Below the pieces are notes generated by a model. It did no database searches. It had not been told where the DNA came from and saw only the letters and a list, made by a program, of their open reading frames with translations. Positions 1 to 9,508 of a stretch of 64,000 nucleotides of DNA are shown piece after piece. The translations under genes were made by a program, and so were the position numbers. The stretch is from an uncultured Caulobacter sp. (GTDB lineage Bacteria; Pseudomonadota; Alphaproteobacteria; Caulobacterales; Caulobacteraceae), in assembly GCA_937925635.1 (NCBI GenBank), contig CALALX010000115.1, forward strand, positions 1-64,000, written 5' to 3'. Position 1 is the stretch's first letter. Each line of letters begins with the position of its first letter.

Positions 1-28
1 GCATCGAAGCTTCGGCTGACAAGATCAG

Positions 29-59
29 GGCCTCCGGGGGAAACCCCGGAGGCCTCTTT
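29..59. terminator. Intrinsic terminator at left edge
   Basis: An 11-bp perfect GC-rich stem (29-39 with 44-54) around a GAAA loop is followed by TCTTT. It probably ends a plus-strand transcript entering from the left; a TGA at 17-19 could be that gene's stop, but too little sequence is present to say what the gene is. It can also end the minus-strand gene that stops at 102. Confidence 0.7.
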
Positions 60-101
60 CTTGCGCGCCGGTTCGACGAGCGCGGGAGGCCGCGCGAGCC
101 A

Positions 102-575
102 TCACTCCCAGGAGAATACTGTCCGGAGTCGGCAACCTTCGGGCGTCTCGCCCTCCTCGAACAGTCCTACACGCGCGATCGCCCGTCGCTGCGCGCGGGT
201 CAGGGGCTCCGGGGAGCGGAAGTAGGCGGCGCCATGGCCGCCGTTCCAGATGGCGATCTGATAGCCGTCGTCGACCCGCTGCTGCGCGAACCTCGCGGGA
301 CTTGTCTTCCCAGGTTTGTGGACGACCAGGCCCGACGGGCGTGCGGCCCAGCCGATGCCCCATACGTCAAGCGAACCGAATGCTCCTTCCCACCGGAAGG
401 CGCCGCCGTGAATGCCGCCGGATAGGACGGTGATCTTCTCGCCCGGCAGCAGATCGATGATCGGTGAATAGCCGCAGAAGCGCCCGGGCCCTTCGAGGTC
501 GCTTGCCCCAGCAGGGGCGGAGAGAGCCGCCGCCGCGAGAACCGCCGCTGCGAGAGCATTCAAGGGTAGGTTCAC
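102..575 (-). CDS. Secreted hypothetical protein, 157 aa
   Basis: The product begins with a hydrophobic stretch ending in APAGAS, a plausible signal peptidase I site near residue 24, so it is likely exported. The mature part carries two cysteines, one near the start of the mature chain and one near the C-terminus, which could form a disulfide, and is rich in Gly and aromatic residues. I recognise no family. The start codon is GTG with no clear ribosome site, so the start is uncertain. It is divergent from zwf, with 199 bp between them. The opposite strand also holds an open frame, but only this one gives a signal peptide. Confidence 0.5.
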   Translation of the reverse strand: MNLPLNALAAAVLAAAALSAPAGASDLEGPGRFCGYSPIIDLLPGEKITVLSGGIHGGAFRWEGAFGSLDVWGIGWAARPSGLVVHKPGKTSPARFAQQRVDDGYQIAIWNGGHGAAYFRSPEPLTRAQRRAIARVGLFEEGETPEGCRLRTVFSWE

Positions 576-774
576 CGGGCGCTCAATCTTTCAGAGAAAG
601 GCCTTGTGGCTCAATCTGAACATTTGGCTATCTGGGAGTCCAGACCCGCTGACGGCGACGTGAGGGGTTCTGCCGTTGCGTCAGGGGGCCGTGTCCCGCA
701 GAACGTGAACCGTTTCCGGCTTCGGACGCTCCCCTGTCCGGAGGCTGGCCGTTCCGTTCATCCGCAAGGACCGC

Positions 775-2223
775 ATGCCCGCGCCCGCTCCCCAGACCCT
801 CGTCATCCTCGGCGCCTCGGGCGATCTGGCCAGACGGATGCTGTTGCCGTCTCTCTACAACCTTGACGCCGACGGCCTGTTGCCGCCGGCCCTGCGCATC
901 GTCGGCGTGGCGCGCGGCGGCGACCTGGAGGCCTGGGCGGTCGATGCGGAGACCGCGGTGCGCGAGCGCAGCGACTTCGACGGCGAGGTCTGGGCGCGCT
1001 TCGCGGCCCGCCTCGACTATTGCGCCGGCGACGTCACCCGGCCCGATGGCGCGGCCTGCCTCAAGAGCGTCGTCGGCGAAACGGGCGCTAGCCTGATCTT
1101 CTTCTCGCTGTCGCCGAGCCTGTTCACGGCGGCCTGCGAGACCCTGCGCGCGGGCGGCGTCATCGCCGACCATACGCGACTGGTGCTCGAGAAGCCGATC
1201 GGCCGCGATCTGGAGACCTCGCGCGCCATCAACGATGCCGTCGGCGCCGTGGCGGCCGAGCGCAACATCTTCCGCATCGACCACTACCTGGGCAAGGAGA
1301 CGGTCCAGAACCTGATCGCGCTGCGCTTCGCCAACAGCCTGTTCGAACCGCTGTGGACCAGCCAGACCATCGACCATGTCCAGATCACGGTGGCCGAGAC
1401 TCAGGGGGTCGGAGACCGCTGGCCCTACTACGACGACTACGGCGCCATCCGCGACATGCTGCAGAACCACATGCTGCAGCTGCTCTGCCTGGTCGCCATG
1501 GAGCCGCCCAGCGACCTGGAGCCGGACGCGGTGCGCAACGAGAAGGTCAAGGTGCTGCGCTCCCTGCGGTCGTTCACCCGCGCTACGGTCGGCCAGGACA
1601 GCGTTCGGGGACAGTATGCGGCCGGCGCCGTCGAGGGTGAGAAGACCGCCGCCTACCTCGACGAGGTCGGACGGCTGACGCGCACGGAGACGTTCGTCGC
1701 CTTGACCGCCCATATCGACAACTGGCGCTGGGCCGGCGTGCCCTTCTTCCTGCGCACCGGCAAGCGGATGCCCGAGCGGCGGACCGAGATCGTCATCCAG
1801 TTCAAGCCCGTCCCGCACTCGATTTTCGGCGGGGCCGCCGAGGCGGACCTGGTCGCCAACCGGCTGGTCATCGCCCTGCAGCCCGACGAGGATATCTCGC
1901 TGACGGTCATGAATAAGCGGCCGGGCCTGGGCGATGTACGTCTGCAGCCGCTGCCTCTGTCGCTGAGCCTGACCCGAACGCTGGGCGAGGATGGCGGCCG
2001 TCGCCGGATCGCCTACGAGCGGTTGCTGCTCGACGCCCTGCGCGGCGACCAGACGCTGTTCGTGCGCCGGGACGAGGTCGAGGCGGCCTGGACCTTCGTC
2101 GACGGGGTGGCCGACGCCTGGGATGAGGCGGACCTGGCGCCCCGGCCCTATCCCGCCGGGTCCTGGGGGCCGCCGGGGGCCTTCGCGTTGATCGAGCGGA
2201 CAGGCAGGGCCTGGAATGACTGA
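775..2223 (+). CDS. zwf: Glucose-6-phosphate 1-dehydrogenase
   Basis: It oxidises glucose 6-phosphate to 6-phosphogluconolactone with reduction of NADP, the entry step of the Entner-Doudoroff and pentose phosphate routes, in the cytoplasm. The N-terminus has the dinucleotide-binding loop GASGDLARR. The substrate and catalytic signature RIDHYLGKE follows near residue 165 and contains the conserved His and Lys. At 482 aa it has normal family length. The ATG is preceded by AAGGA at good spacing. Its last codons overlap pgl by 8 bp, so the two are translationally coupled. It is the first gene of a zwf-pgl-edd operon. Confidence 0.97.
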   Translation: MPAPAPQTLVILGASGDLARRMLLPSLYNLDADGLLPPALRIVGVARGGDLEAWAVDAETAVRERSDFDGEVWARFAARLDYCAGDVTRPDGAACLKSVVGETGASLIFFSLSPSLFTAACETLRAGGVIADHTRLVLEKPIGRDLETSRAINDAVGAVAAERNIFRIDHYLGKETVQNLIALRFANSLFEPLWTSQTIDHVQITVAETQGVGDRWPYYDDYGAIRDMLQNHMLQLLCLVAMEPPSDLEPDAVRNEKVKVLRSLRSFTRATVGQDSVRGQYAAGAVEGEKTAAYLDEVGRLTRTETFVALTAHIDNWRWAGVPFFLRTGKRMPERRTEIVIQFKPVPHSIFGGAAEADLVANRLVIALQPDEDISLTVMNKRPGLGDVRLQPLPLSLSLTRTLGEDGGRRRIAYERLLLDALRGDQTLFVRRDEVEAAWTFVDGVADAWDEADLAPRPYPAGSWGPPGAFALIERTGRAWND

Positions 2224-2908
2224 CCGCTACGTCATCGAGCGCTATCCCGATACCGGGGAGGCCTCGCGCGCCGCGGCGGAGGCCATCGCCGACTGGCTGG
2301 TCGCGGGCCTGGCTGAAGACGACAGGGCCAGCTTCATCGCCACAGGCGGGACCACGCCGGGCGAGGTCTACGACCTGCTCTCGACCTTGCCGCTGCCCTG
2401 GGACCATATCAGCGTCACGCTGTCCGACGAGCGCTGGGTCGCGCCGGACTCGCCGGACTCCAACGAACGGCTGCTGCGCGACCGTCTGCTGGTCGGCGAG
2501 GCGGCAGGGGCCAACTTCGTACCGCTATGGTCGCGGGCCGCCACGCCCGAGGACGCCGCCGAGGCGGCCGAGGCGGCGATCGCCGACCTGCTGCCCGCCG
2601 ATGTGGTCCTACTGGGCATGGGCGAGGACGGTCATTTCGCCTCGCTGTTCCCGGGCAGCCCAGTGCTGGAGGACGGCCTCGACCCGCTGGGCGGCAGCCT
2701 GGTCATCGCCGCGCCGAAAGGCGACCCCGCGCCGCCTCAGGATCGCCTCAGCCTGACGCTGTACGCGCTCCGGCAGTCCTACCTGATTGTCGTCCTGATC
2801 CGTGGCGAGGCGAAGCGACGGGTCATCGAGGAGGGTGAAGGTCTGCCGATCCACGCCCTGCTCGACGCCGCCGGCGAGACCCCGGTCCGCATCATCTGGT
2901 CGCCCTAG
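2216..2908 (+). CDS. pgl: 6-phosphogluconolactonase
   Basis: It hydrolyses 6-phosphogluconolactone to 6-phosphogluconate. The 230-aa protein carries family landmarks in order: ATGGTTPGEVY (phosphate-binding loop), the segment SDERWV followed by DSNERLL, and LLGMGEDGHFASLFPG with the catalytic His region. This is the DevB/SOL type. It overlaps the zwf stop by 8 bp and is followed 17 bp later by edd, so the three genes form one transcription unit. Nothing unusual was seen. Confidence 0.96.
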   Translation: MTDRYVIERYPDTGEASRAAAEAIADWLVAGLAEDDRASFIATGGTTPGEVYDLLSTLPLPWDHISVTLSDERWVAPDSPDSNERLLRDRLLVGEAAGANFVPLWSRAATPEDAAEAAEAAIADLLPADVVLLGMGEDGHFASLFPGSPVLEDGLDPLGGSLVIAAPKGDPAPPQDRLSLTLYALRQSYLIVVLIRGEAKRRVIEEGEGLPIHALLDAAGETPVRIIWSP

Positions 2909-2925
2909 CGTTCTTAGGAAGCCCC

Positions 2926-4734
2926 ATGGCCGCTCCCATCCATTCCGTCGTCGCCCAGGTCACCGCCCGCATCGCGGAGCGTTCACGAGACGGCCGCGCG
3001 GCCTACCTGGCCCAGATCGAGGCGGCGCGGGGCTCCGAGCCGGGACGCGCCAAGCTCAGCTGCGCCAACTGGGCTCACGCCTTCGCCGGGGCCGACCCGA
3101 AAGACCGCATCCGGGCGATGGACCCGGACGCGCCGAACCTGGCCATCATCTCGGCCTACAATGACATGCTGAGCGCCCATCAGCCGCTGGAGCGCTACCC
3201 GGCGCTGATCAAGGCCGCGGCGCGCGAGGTCGGGGCCACGGCCCAGTTCGCCGGCGGCGTGCCGGCGATGTGCGACGGCGTCACTCAGGGCCGCCCAGGC
3301 ATGGAGCTGAGCCTGTTCAGCCGCGATGTCATCGCCATGGCCACGGGCATCGCCCTGACGCATGACGCCTTCGACGGCGGCCTGTTCCTGGGCGTCTGCG
3401 ACAAGATCGTGCCGGGCCTGGTTATCGGCGCCCTGGCGTTCGGCCATCTGCCGGCGATCTTCGTGCCCGCCGGGCCGATGACCTCGGGCCTGCCCAACGC
3501 CGAAAAGGCCAAGGTGCGGGCGCTGTACGCCGAGGGCAAGGCCAGCCGGGAGGAATTGCTGGCCGCCGAGCAGGCCAGCTACCATGGCCCCGGCACCTGC
3601 ACCTTCTACGGCACCGCCAACTCCAACCAGATGCTGATGGAGTTGATGGGCCTGCACCTGCCGGGCTCAGCCTTCATCCACCCGAACACCGACCTGCGCG
3701 ACGCGCTGGTGCGCGAGGCGGCGAAGCGGTGCGCGGCCATCGGGCCGCGCTCGAACGACTGGATCCCGTCCGGCCACGTCGTCAACGAGAAGGCGGTGGT
3801 CAACGGCGTCGTCGGCTTGATGGCCACCGGCGGCTCCACCAACCATTTGCTGCACCTGATCGCCATCGCGGCGGCGGCGGGAATCGCGCTTCGGCTTGAG
3901 GATTTCGACGATCTGTCCAGGGTCACGCCCCTGCTGGCCCGCGTCTATCCAAACGGCAGCGCCGACGTGAACCAGTTCCACGCCGCCGGGGGCATGGCCT
4001 TCGTCGTGCGCGAGCTGATCGGCGCCGGCCTGGCGCACGAGGACGTCCTCACCGTGGCCGGACCCGGCCTGGGCCGATACGCGCGCGAGCCCCGCCTGGA
4101 GGACGGCGAGCTGACCTGGACGGACGGGGCCGCCGAGAGTCTCGACCGCGAGATCCTGCGGCCGGCGTCCGATCCGTTCGAGGCCGAGGGCGGCATCCGC
4201 CAGCTCAACGGTAATCTCGGCCGCGGCGCCATCAAGGTCTCGTCGGTGAAGCCCGAGCACCGGGTGATTTCGGCCCCCGTGGCGGTGTTCGAGAGCCAGG
4301 AAGACTTTGTCGCCGCCTTCAAGCGCGGCCAGCTGGACCGTGACCTGATCGCGGTCGTCCGCTTCCAGGGGCCGCGAGCCAACGGCATGCCCGAACTCCA
4401 CGGCCTGACGCCGGCCCTCTCCGTGCTGCAGGATCGAGGACACCGGGTGGCGCTGGTGACCGACGGCCGCATGTCGGGGGCTTCGGGCAAGGTGCCGGCG
4501 GCCATCCATGTCACGCCCGAGGCGGCGGCAGGCGGACCGCTGTCGCGGGTGCGGGACGGGGACCTGGTCACGCTAAACGCCGCGGCCGGAACCCTGACGG
4601 TCGAGGCCGATCTGGAGGGACGGCCCGCGGCCCAAGCGCCCGCGCAACGCGGCGGATACGGCCGCGAACTGTTCACCGCCTTCCGTCGGAATGTCGGCGC
4701 CGCGGACGCGGGGGGCTCGCTCTTCGAATCGTGA
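2926..4734 (+). CDS. edd: Phosphogluconate dehydratase (Entner-Doudoroff)
   Basis: It dehydrates 6-phosphogluconate to 2-keto-3-deoxy-6-phosphogluconate. The 602-aa length and the IlvD/Edd motifs fit: PAMCDGVTQGRPGMELS and GVCDKIVPG hold the cysteines expected to bind the Fe-S cluster, followed by TCTFYGTANSNQM and, near the C-terminus, LVTDGRMSGASGKVPAA. The TANSNQM segment is typical of the Edd branch rather than IlvD. A plain AGGAAG ribosome site precedes the ATG. The aldolase (eda) and glucokinase genes often found with it are not in the window downstream; a hairpin terminator closes the operon. Confidence 0.96.
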   Translation: MAAPIHSVVAQVTARIAERSRDGRAAYLAQIEAARGSEPGRAKLSCANWAHAFAGADPKDRIRAMDPDAPNLAIISAYNDMLSAHQPLERYPALIKAAAREVGATAQFAGGVPAMCDGVTQGRPGMELSLFSRDVIAMATGIALTHDAFDGGLFLGVCDKIVPGLVIGALAFGHLPAIFVPAGPMTSGLPNAEKAKVRALYAEGKASREELLAAEQASYHGPGTCTFYGTANSNQMLMELMGLHLPGSAFIHPNTDLRDALVREAAKRCAAIGPRSNDWIPSGHVVNEKAVVNGVVGLMATGGSTNHLLHLIAIAAAAGIALRLEDFDDLSRVTPLLARVYPNGSADVNQFHAAGGMAFVVRELIGAGLAHEDVLTVAGPGLGRYAREPRLEDGELTWTDGAAESLDREILRPASDPFEAEGGIRQLNGNLGRGAIKVSSVKPEHRVISAPVAVFESQEDFVAAFKRGQLDRDLIAVVRFQGPRANGMPELHGLTPALSVLQDRGHRVALVTDGRMSGASGKVPAAIHVTPEAAAGGPLSRVRDGDLVTLNAAAGTLTVEADLEGRPAAQAPAQRGGYGRELFTAFRRNVGAADAGGSLFES

Positions 4735-4741
4735 TCGGCTT

Positions 4742-4766
4742 GCGGCGAAGCGCCGCGCCGCTTTTT
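4742..4766 (+). terminator. Terminator of zwf-pgl-edd operon
   Basis: A GCGGCG arm (4742-4747) can pair with CGCCGC at 4756-4761, directly followed by TTTTT, 8 bp after the edd stop codon. Confidence 0.6.
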
Positions 4767-5291
4767 CGAAAGATGACGCGGGCGTCACCGGAACGCCCAA
4801 TGTCGCTTGTCGCCCCACAATGGGTTCACGTCGGCGGTTCCGGCGCGCGGAGGGGTTTCCGAAAGCCCGTCAAGGCTCTGTTCCCGCAAGGATTCGCCCG
4901 TCCTCGATTGATGGACGCCTTGGCGTAACATCGGTTGACGTGAGGTGAGATCATACCGCATCATCGAATCCAGTTTGTCGCCGGCCCATCTGGTCGATCC
5001 GTCTCAGGACGGAACGGGTGTGCCTGGGCGCCGTAGCGAGCGTTGAGGGGGTTGGTTGGCGCGGATCGCGGTAACCTCTGCTGGACCTGATCAACGGGCG
5101 GATTCCGCCCGCGAGGCCGTTTCGCTCTGCAAATTCTCGACAGGATCACCCGCGCCCCGACACGGGGCGGCGGCTGAAGCGCGCGTGTCTTCGTTGTCCA
5201 AAGGAGGACCGTAGACGCTCACGAAACCGTCGGAACCGTCGCCCGAACACAAGAAAGACGGTCCGACACAGGGAAAAACAGGGAGGGAGTA
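4767..5291 (+). other. Long leader upstream of TonB-dependent receptor
   Basis: About 525 bp without a convincing gene. The last part ends in a purine-rich AGGGAGGGAG ribosome site for the receptor. Several short GC-rich palindromes are present (for example around 5153-5170), but no recognisable riboswitch or operator was identified. A long 5' untranslated region or a distal promoter is likely. Confidence 0.4.
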
Positions 5292-8198
5292 ATGCGAAGA
5301 GTCGCCTATCTGGCCGGGGGATCGGCCCTTGCCATCGCGCTGTCACTGGGGCTGTCCAGCACCGCACTGGCGCAGGAACCGACTGAGGTCGAGGCCATCG
5401 TCGTCACCGGGTCGCTGATCGCCGGCACTCCGGAAGACGCGGCGCTGCCAGTCGACGTCATCGGCGTCGAGGAACTGGCCAAGCAGGGTTCGCCGACCAC
5501 CGTTGAACTGCTGAAGGGCCTGTCGGTCTCGAACGGCGTCCTCGGGGACACCAACCAGTTCGACGCGCGAGCCCAAGGCTCTGAAGGTTCGGGCTCGGTC
5601 AACCTGCGGGGCCTCGGCCCGACGCGGACCCTGGTGCTGATCAACGGCAAGCGGATGACGATCAACCCGTTCGCGCTCGCGGGCGCGGGCGCGGTGGACA
5701 CGAACGTGGTGCCGGTGGCGGCCATCGGCCGGATCGAAGTCCTGAAAGACGGCGCGGCGGCGACCTACGGCTCCGACGCCATCGGCGGCGTGGTCAACTT
5801 CATCACCCGCTCGAACTTCAACGGGCTGGAAGTCAACGCCAGCTACAAGAACGTCGACGGCTCCGACGGCGACTACACCTTCGGCCTCATCGGCGGCTTC
5901 AGCACCGACCGGTTCAAGGTCATGGTGGCCGGCGGCTACCAGCACCGGTCCGAGCTGTCGATGCTCGAGCGTGACTGGGCCTTGCGGGCCTATGAAGAAA
6001 ACCCCGAGGGCGGCTGGTCGGCGGCGGGCAACCCCTCGACCATTCTGCCGCTGGCGACGATCGCCAACCCGGCCACCTATCACCGCGACACGGGATGCGC
6101 CGCCCTGGGCGGCCGGACCGGATTCAGCGGCGCGACGCCGGTCTGCCAATGGCAGTACACCGAATGGGACAACCTCGTCGAAAAGGAAGATCGCTGGCAG
6201 ATCTACGGTCAGGTCGACGTTGACCTTTCGGACACCACCCGGTTCCATGCCGAAGCCTTCTACGCCAAGACCGAAGTGCCGGAATGGAAGACCTCGCCGT
6301 CCTACGCCCTGCTGGCGGTGCCGGACGGCGTCACCTCGCCGGTTCCGGGCCGCTACTACGTGCCGGCCAACAACCCCGGCATGCTCGCCTATGCGGCGGC
6401 CAACCCCGGCTACAACTTCGTCGCCGGCGCCCTGATCGCCGCCAACCGACCGTACGCGATGGGCGGCAATCCGGCCTTCGGCTATGGCGCTTCGGAAGGC
6501 GAACGCGAGTACGACGCGTTCCGCATGGCCGCCGAACTGTCCGGCGACCTTGAGAACGGCATGACCTGGAGCTTCGGCGCCCAGTACAGCGAGGAAACCG
6601 GCTACCGCTCCGGCTACGACACCATCGTCGGTCGCTACCAGCTCGCCCTGCGCGGCCTGGGCGGGGCTGACTGCAATGGCATCGTTGCCGGCAATCCGGG
6701 GTCGACCTGCGAGTGGGCCAACCCGTTCTCGAACGCGGTGCCGAGCAACGCCATCACCGGCGTGGCCAACCCCAACTACAACCCGGCGCTGGCCAACAGC
6801 GTCGCGCTGACCCGCTGGTTCTTCCCCAAGCTGGAAACCGAGCAGACCTCCGGCCTGCTGGTGTTCGACGCCCTGTTGACCGGCAAGTTCGAGGCCCTCG
6901 AACTGGGCGGCGGCACGGCGGCCTGGGCCCTCGGCGGCCAGTTCCGCAAGTCGACGTTCGAGACCTGGTACAATGACATCTCGAACCGCGACCTGAACCC
7001 GTGCCTCAACACGCCGATCAACGGCAGCACGACCTGCGCGGCGCCCCAGGGACCGTTCGCCTTCCTCGGCGTCGGCAGCCCGGTGGATCTGAATCAGGAC
7101 GTCCGCGCCGTGTTCGGCGAACTGGTCCTGCCCTGGACCGAAGACTTCAACATGACCCTCGCGGCGCGCTTCGAGGACTACGGCGGCACGGTCGGCAACA
7201 CCTTCGACCCGAAGCTGTCGGTCCGCTGGCAGGTCGCCGATCAGTTCGCTGTGCGCGGCTCGGTCGGCACCACCTTCCGGGCTCCGACCGCCGGTCAGGT
7301 TGACGGCACCAACTTCGTCAGCTCGCTGCAGAATATCCTCGGCGTGTTCCGCGCCGTCGACATCTACGGCAATACGGACCTGCAGCCGGAAACGGCGCTC
7401 ACCTACAGCGTCGGCGCGATCATCGAAGTCGGCAACTTCAACGCCACGCTCGACTACTGGAACTTCGACTTCCAGGATCCGATCACCACCGAGCCGGTGG
7501 CGGGGATCGTCAACGCGGTCTTCCCGGGCGGTGTTCCGAACTGCGCTCATCCGCTGGCCAGCCGCTTCACCTTCCAGGGCGGCGTCTGCACGGTGGCCAA
7601 CATCGCGCGTCTGCAGACCAACACGGTCAACGGCGCCGACGTCCAGACCTCGGGCATCGACCTGCTGGCTGACTACACCTTCGATGACGTGTTCGGCGGC
7701 ACGCTGAATGTCGGCATCAGCGCCACCTACGTGATCGAGTACGTGACTGACGACACCTTCGTCGACACGACGCTCGTGGCCGCTGGCTTCGACGCCGTCG
7801 GCCAGTTGAACTACCAGACCACGGCCTATCCGCTGCCGCAGAAGAAGGGCAACGTCTACTTCGAGTGGAACAGCGGCGCGCACAACGCCCGTTGGACCAT
7901 CCGGTACGTCGACGGCTATCGCGACCAGCGCACCGCGCCGTTCGCGACCAACGCCTACCGTGGTTCCGACCCGGCCGGCACGGCGTTCACGGTCTCGGCC
8001 GGCAAGAACGTCGACTCGTTCCTGACCCACGACTTCACCTATCGCGTCTTCATGCCGTGGGATGTGACGGGCGCGCTGACGGTCGAGAATGTCCTGGACG
8101 AGGATCCGCCCTTCGCCCGCCTCGACCTGAACTACGATCCGTTCACGGCCAGCGGCCTGGGCCGGACGTGGAAGTTCAGCCTCAACAAGAAGTTCTAG
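5292..8198 (+). CDS. TonB-dependent outer-membrane receptor, 968 aa
   Basis: This is an energised outer-membrane transporter. Residues 1-28 form a signal peptide ending STALAQ. A TonB-box-like segment (EVEAIVVTGSLI) follows at about 33-44, then the plug domain with NLRGLGPTRTLVLINGKR and GAAATYGSDAIGGVVNFIT. A long beta-barrel ends in a terminal Phe (SLNKKF), as expected for barrel assembly. It belongs to the large CirA-like group abundant in Caulobacteraceae; the ligand cannot be told from sequence, though the sugar operon upstream makes a carbohydrate possible. It is a single gene with its own leader and terminator. An 1091-codon open frame on the opposite strand is a codon-bias artefact. 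Confidence 0.93.
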   Translation: MRRVAYLAGGSALAIALSLGLSSTALAQEPTEVEAIVVTGSLIAGTPEDAALPVDVIGVEELAKQGSPTTVELLKGLSVSNGVLGDTNQFDARAQGSEGSGSVNLRGLGPTRTLVLINGKRMTINPFALAGAGAVDTNVVPVAAIGRIEVLKDGAAATYGSDAIGGVVNFITRSNFNGLEVNASYKNVDGSDGDYTFGLIGGFSTDRFKVMVAGGYQHRSELSMLERDWALRAYEENPEGGWSAAGNPSTILPLATIANPATYHRDTGCAALGGRTGFSGATPVCQWQYTEWDNLVEKEDRWQIYGQVDVDLSDTTRFHAEAFYAKTEVPEWKTSPSYALLAVPDGVTSPVPGRYYVPANNPGMLAYAAANPGYNFVAGALIAANRPYAMGGNPAFGYGASEGEREYDAFRMAAELSGDLENGMTWSFGAQYSEETGYRSGYDTIVGRYQLALRGLGGADCNGIVAGNPGSTCEWANPFSNAVPSNAITGVANPNYNPALANSVALTRWFFPKLETEQTSGLLVFDALLTGKFEALELGGGTAAWALGGQFRKSTFETWYNDISNRDLNPCLNTPINGSTTCAAPQGPFAFLGVGSPVDLNQDVRAVFGELVLPWTEDFNMTLAARFEDYGGTVGNTFDPKLSVRWQVADQFAVRGSVGTTFRAPTAGQVDGTNFVSSLQNILGVFRAVDIYGNTDLQPETALTYSVGAIIEVGNFNATLDYWNFDFQDPITTEPVAGIVNAVFPGGVPNCAHPLASRFTFQGGVCTVANIARLQTNTVNGADVQTSGIDLLADYTFDDVFGGTLNVGISATYVIEYVTDDTFVDTTLVAAGFDAVGQLNYQTTAYPLPQKKGNVYFEWNSGAHNARWTIRYVDGYRDQRTAPFATNAYRGSDPAGTAFTVSAGKNVDSFLTHDFTYRVFMPWDVTGALTVENVLDEDPPFARLDLNYDPFTASGLGRTWKFSLNKKF

Positions 8199-8220
8199 TT
8201 TCCTCTGATTTCTGTCCCCT

Positions 8221-8248
8221 GGGGCGGCCGCGAGGCCGCCCCTTTTTT
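8221..8248 (+). terminator. Terminator of TonB-dependent receptor gene
   Basis: Perfect 9-bp stem (8221-8229 with 8234-8242), GCGA loop, then TTTTTT. It is 22 bp after the receptor stop codon. Confidence 0.9.
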
Positions 8249-8278
8249 CTGTCCGGGGGGTGTCGGAGGCGCCGGGCC

Positions 8279-9508
8279 CTATCGCGTGAAGACGCCCATC
8301 AGCAGCGGGCGCGCAAACAGGTTCGCGACCTGGTCGAGATCCGCAGACGGCGCCCAGGACTGCAGCGAGGCGGCCGCGTTGATCATCGAGTTCAGCATAT
8401 GGGCGGCGACCAGAGGGTCCACGGGTCGAATCGACCCTTCGGCGATGCCGTCGGAAATCATGCCGGCGAAGCGGTCCGAAATCCGCGCGTAGCGGTCGAC
8501 GATGTCCTGCCGGATCTCCGCCGGCAGGGCGCCCATCGCCGAACCGCGCAGCAGCGGGCCATGGTCGGACAGCTGGTAGTCGACCAGCGCGGCGCTGGCC
8601 GCAGCCAGGCGGGTCCACTGGTCGGTCTTCAGGTCGCGGGCCGCGAACTGCACCGATCGCAGGATGGCGAAGGTCCGCTCGAAGCAGTCGGCGACCAGGT
8701 CGTCCTTTGCTTCGTTGTGATGGTAAAAGCTGCCCTTGGTGACGTTGAGCGCGGCCGAGATGTCCTCGACCGAGGCGCCGCGATAGCCCTTCTGATTGAT
8801 CACCCGGGTCGCGGCGACCAGGAAGGTCTCGCGCGAGACGTCGGTGCTCGCCGCCTCGGGAGGCGTCGGATCTGGCAGCGCCGGCGGCGCCCAGGCTCGC
8901 GCGCCGACCGCCAATCCGCCCGACAGGATGTCGAACATGCGGTCGCGAATGCGCGGATAGTCCTCGACATCGTAGCGGCGGGTCCAGGTGACGGACCAGA
9001 AGGCTTGTTCCAGCAGCAAATGGGTCCGGGCCGTGGCTTCCAGCCGCGAGAGGCCGGCGAACTCCGGATCGTCGAAGAAGCCCCGGATCGTACGAAACAG
9101 ATCATTGAAGGCCTCGCCGACCTTGCTTCGCAGCGGCTCGTTCAGCGCCCGCATCTCGCTAAAGGCGACGATGGGCGAAGCCTCTTTGAGGCGGATCTTG
9201 GCCGCCATCTCGAAGAACAACTCCAGGAACTTCGCCAGCCGGGCCCGGGCGCCGGTGACGGCCGAGGCCTCCACGGCCAGGGCGGAGAAGATGTCGATGC
9301 CGCGCAGGAAGCAGGCGGCGGCGAGGTCGTCCTTCTTGCGATAGTAATAGGTCACCGAGGTCGTGATCAGGCCGACCTCGGCCGCCACGTCGGCCAGGGT
9401 CATCCCCTTGACGCCCTCGCGGTTCAGAATCGTCGTCGCGGCCGCCAGGATTGCTTCCTTCTTGGCGGCGTAACGCGCGGTGGCGCTGGCGTTGACGGCA
9501 GTGCTCAA
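8279..9508 (-). CDS. Tandem TetR-family regulator with two DNA-binding domains
   Basis: The 409-aa protein contains two complete TetR N-terminal helix-turn-helix domains in one chain: residues about 17-63 (motif TLADVAAEVG, TYYYRKKDDL) and about 226-272 (SVEDISAALN, SFYHHNEAKDDL). Each is followed by a helical ligand/dimer region of about 140-150 residues. Ordinary TetR proteins are about 200 aa, so this looks like a duplication fusion. The start is TTG, and its TTGA overlaps the stop of the upstream acyl-CoA synthetase gene, so both are co-transcribed. That pairing suggests control by an acyl-CoA, as for FadR-like TetR proteins; this is inference. Confidence 0.88.
   Translation of the reverse strand: MSTAVNASATARYAAKKEAILAAATTILNREGVKGMTLADVAAEVGLITTSVTYYYRKKDDLAAACFLRGIDIFSALAVEASAVTGARARLAKFLELFFEMAAKIRLKEASPIVAFSEMRALNEPLRSKVGEAFNDLFRTIRGFFDDPEFAGLSRLEATARTHLLLEQAFWSVTWTRRYDVEDYPRIRDRMFDILSGGLAVGARAWAPPALPDPTPPEAASTDVSRETFLVAATRVINQKGYRGASVEDISAALNVTKGSFYHHNEAKDDLVADCFERTFAILRSVQFAARDLKTDQWTRLAAASAALVDYQLSDHGPLLRGSAMGALPAEIRQDIVDRYARISDRFAGMISDGIAEGSIRPVDPLVAAHMLNSMINAAASLQSWAPSADLDQVANLFARPLLMGVFTR

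Noticed and set aside
5343..8618. Open frame of 1091 codons on the minus strand opposite the TonB receptor
   Set aside because: Codon-bias shadow of a GC-rich gene; the product is low-complexity Arg/Gly/Val-rich and has no ribosome site, while the plus-strand product has signal peptide, plug and barrel.
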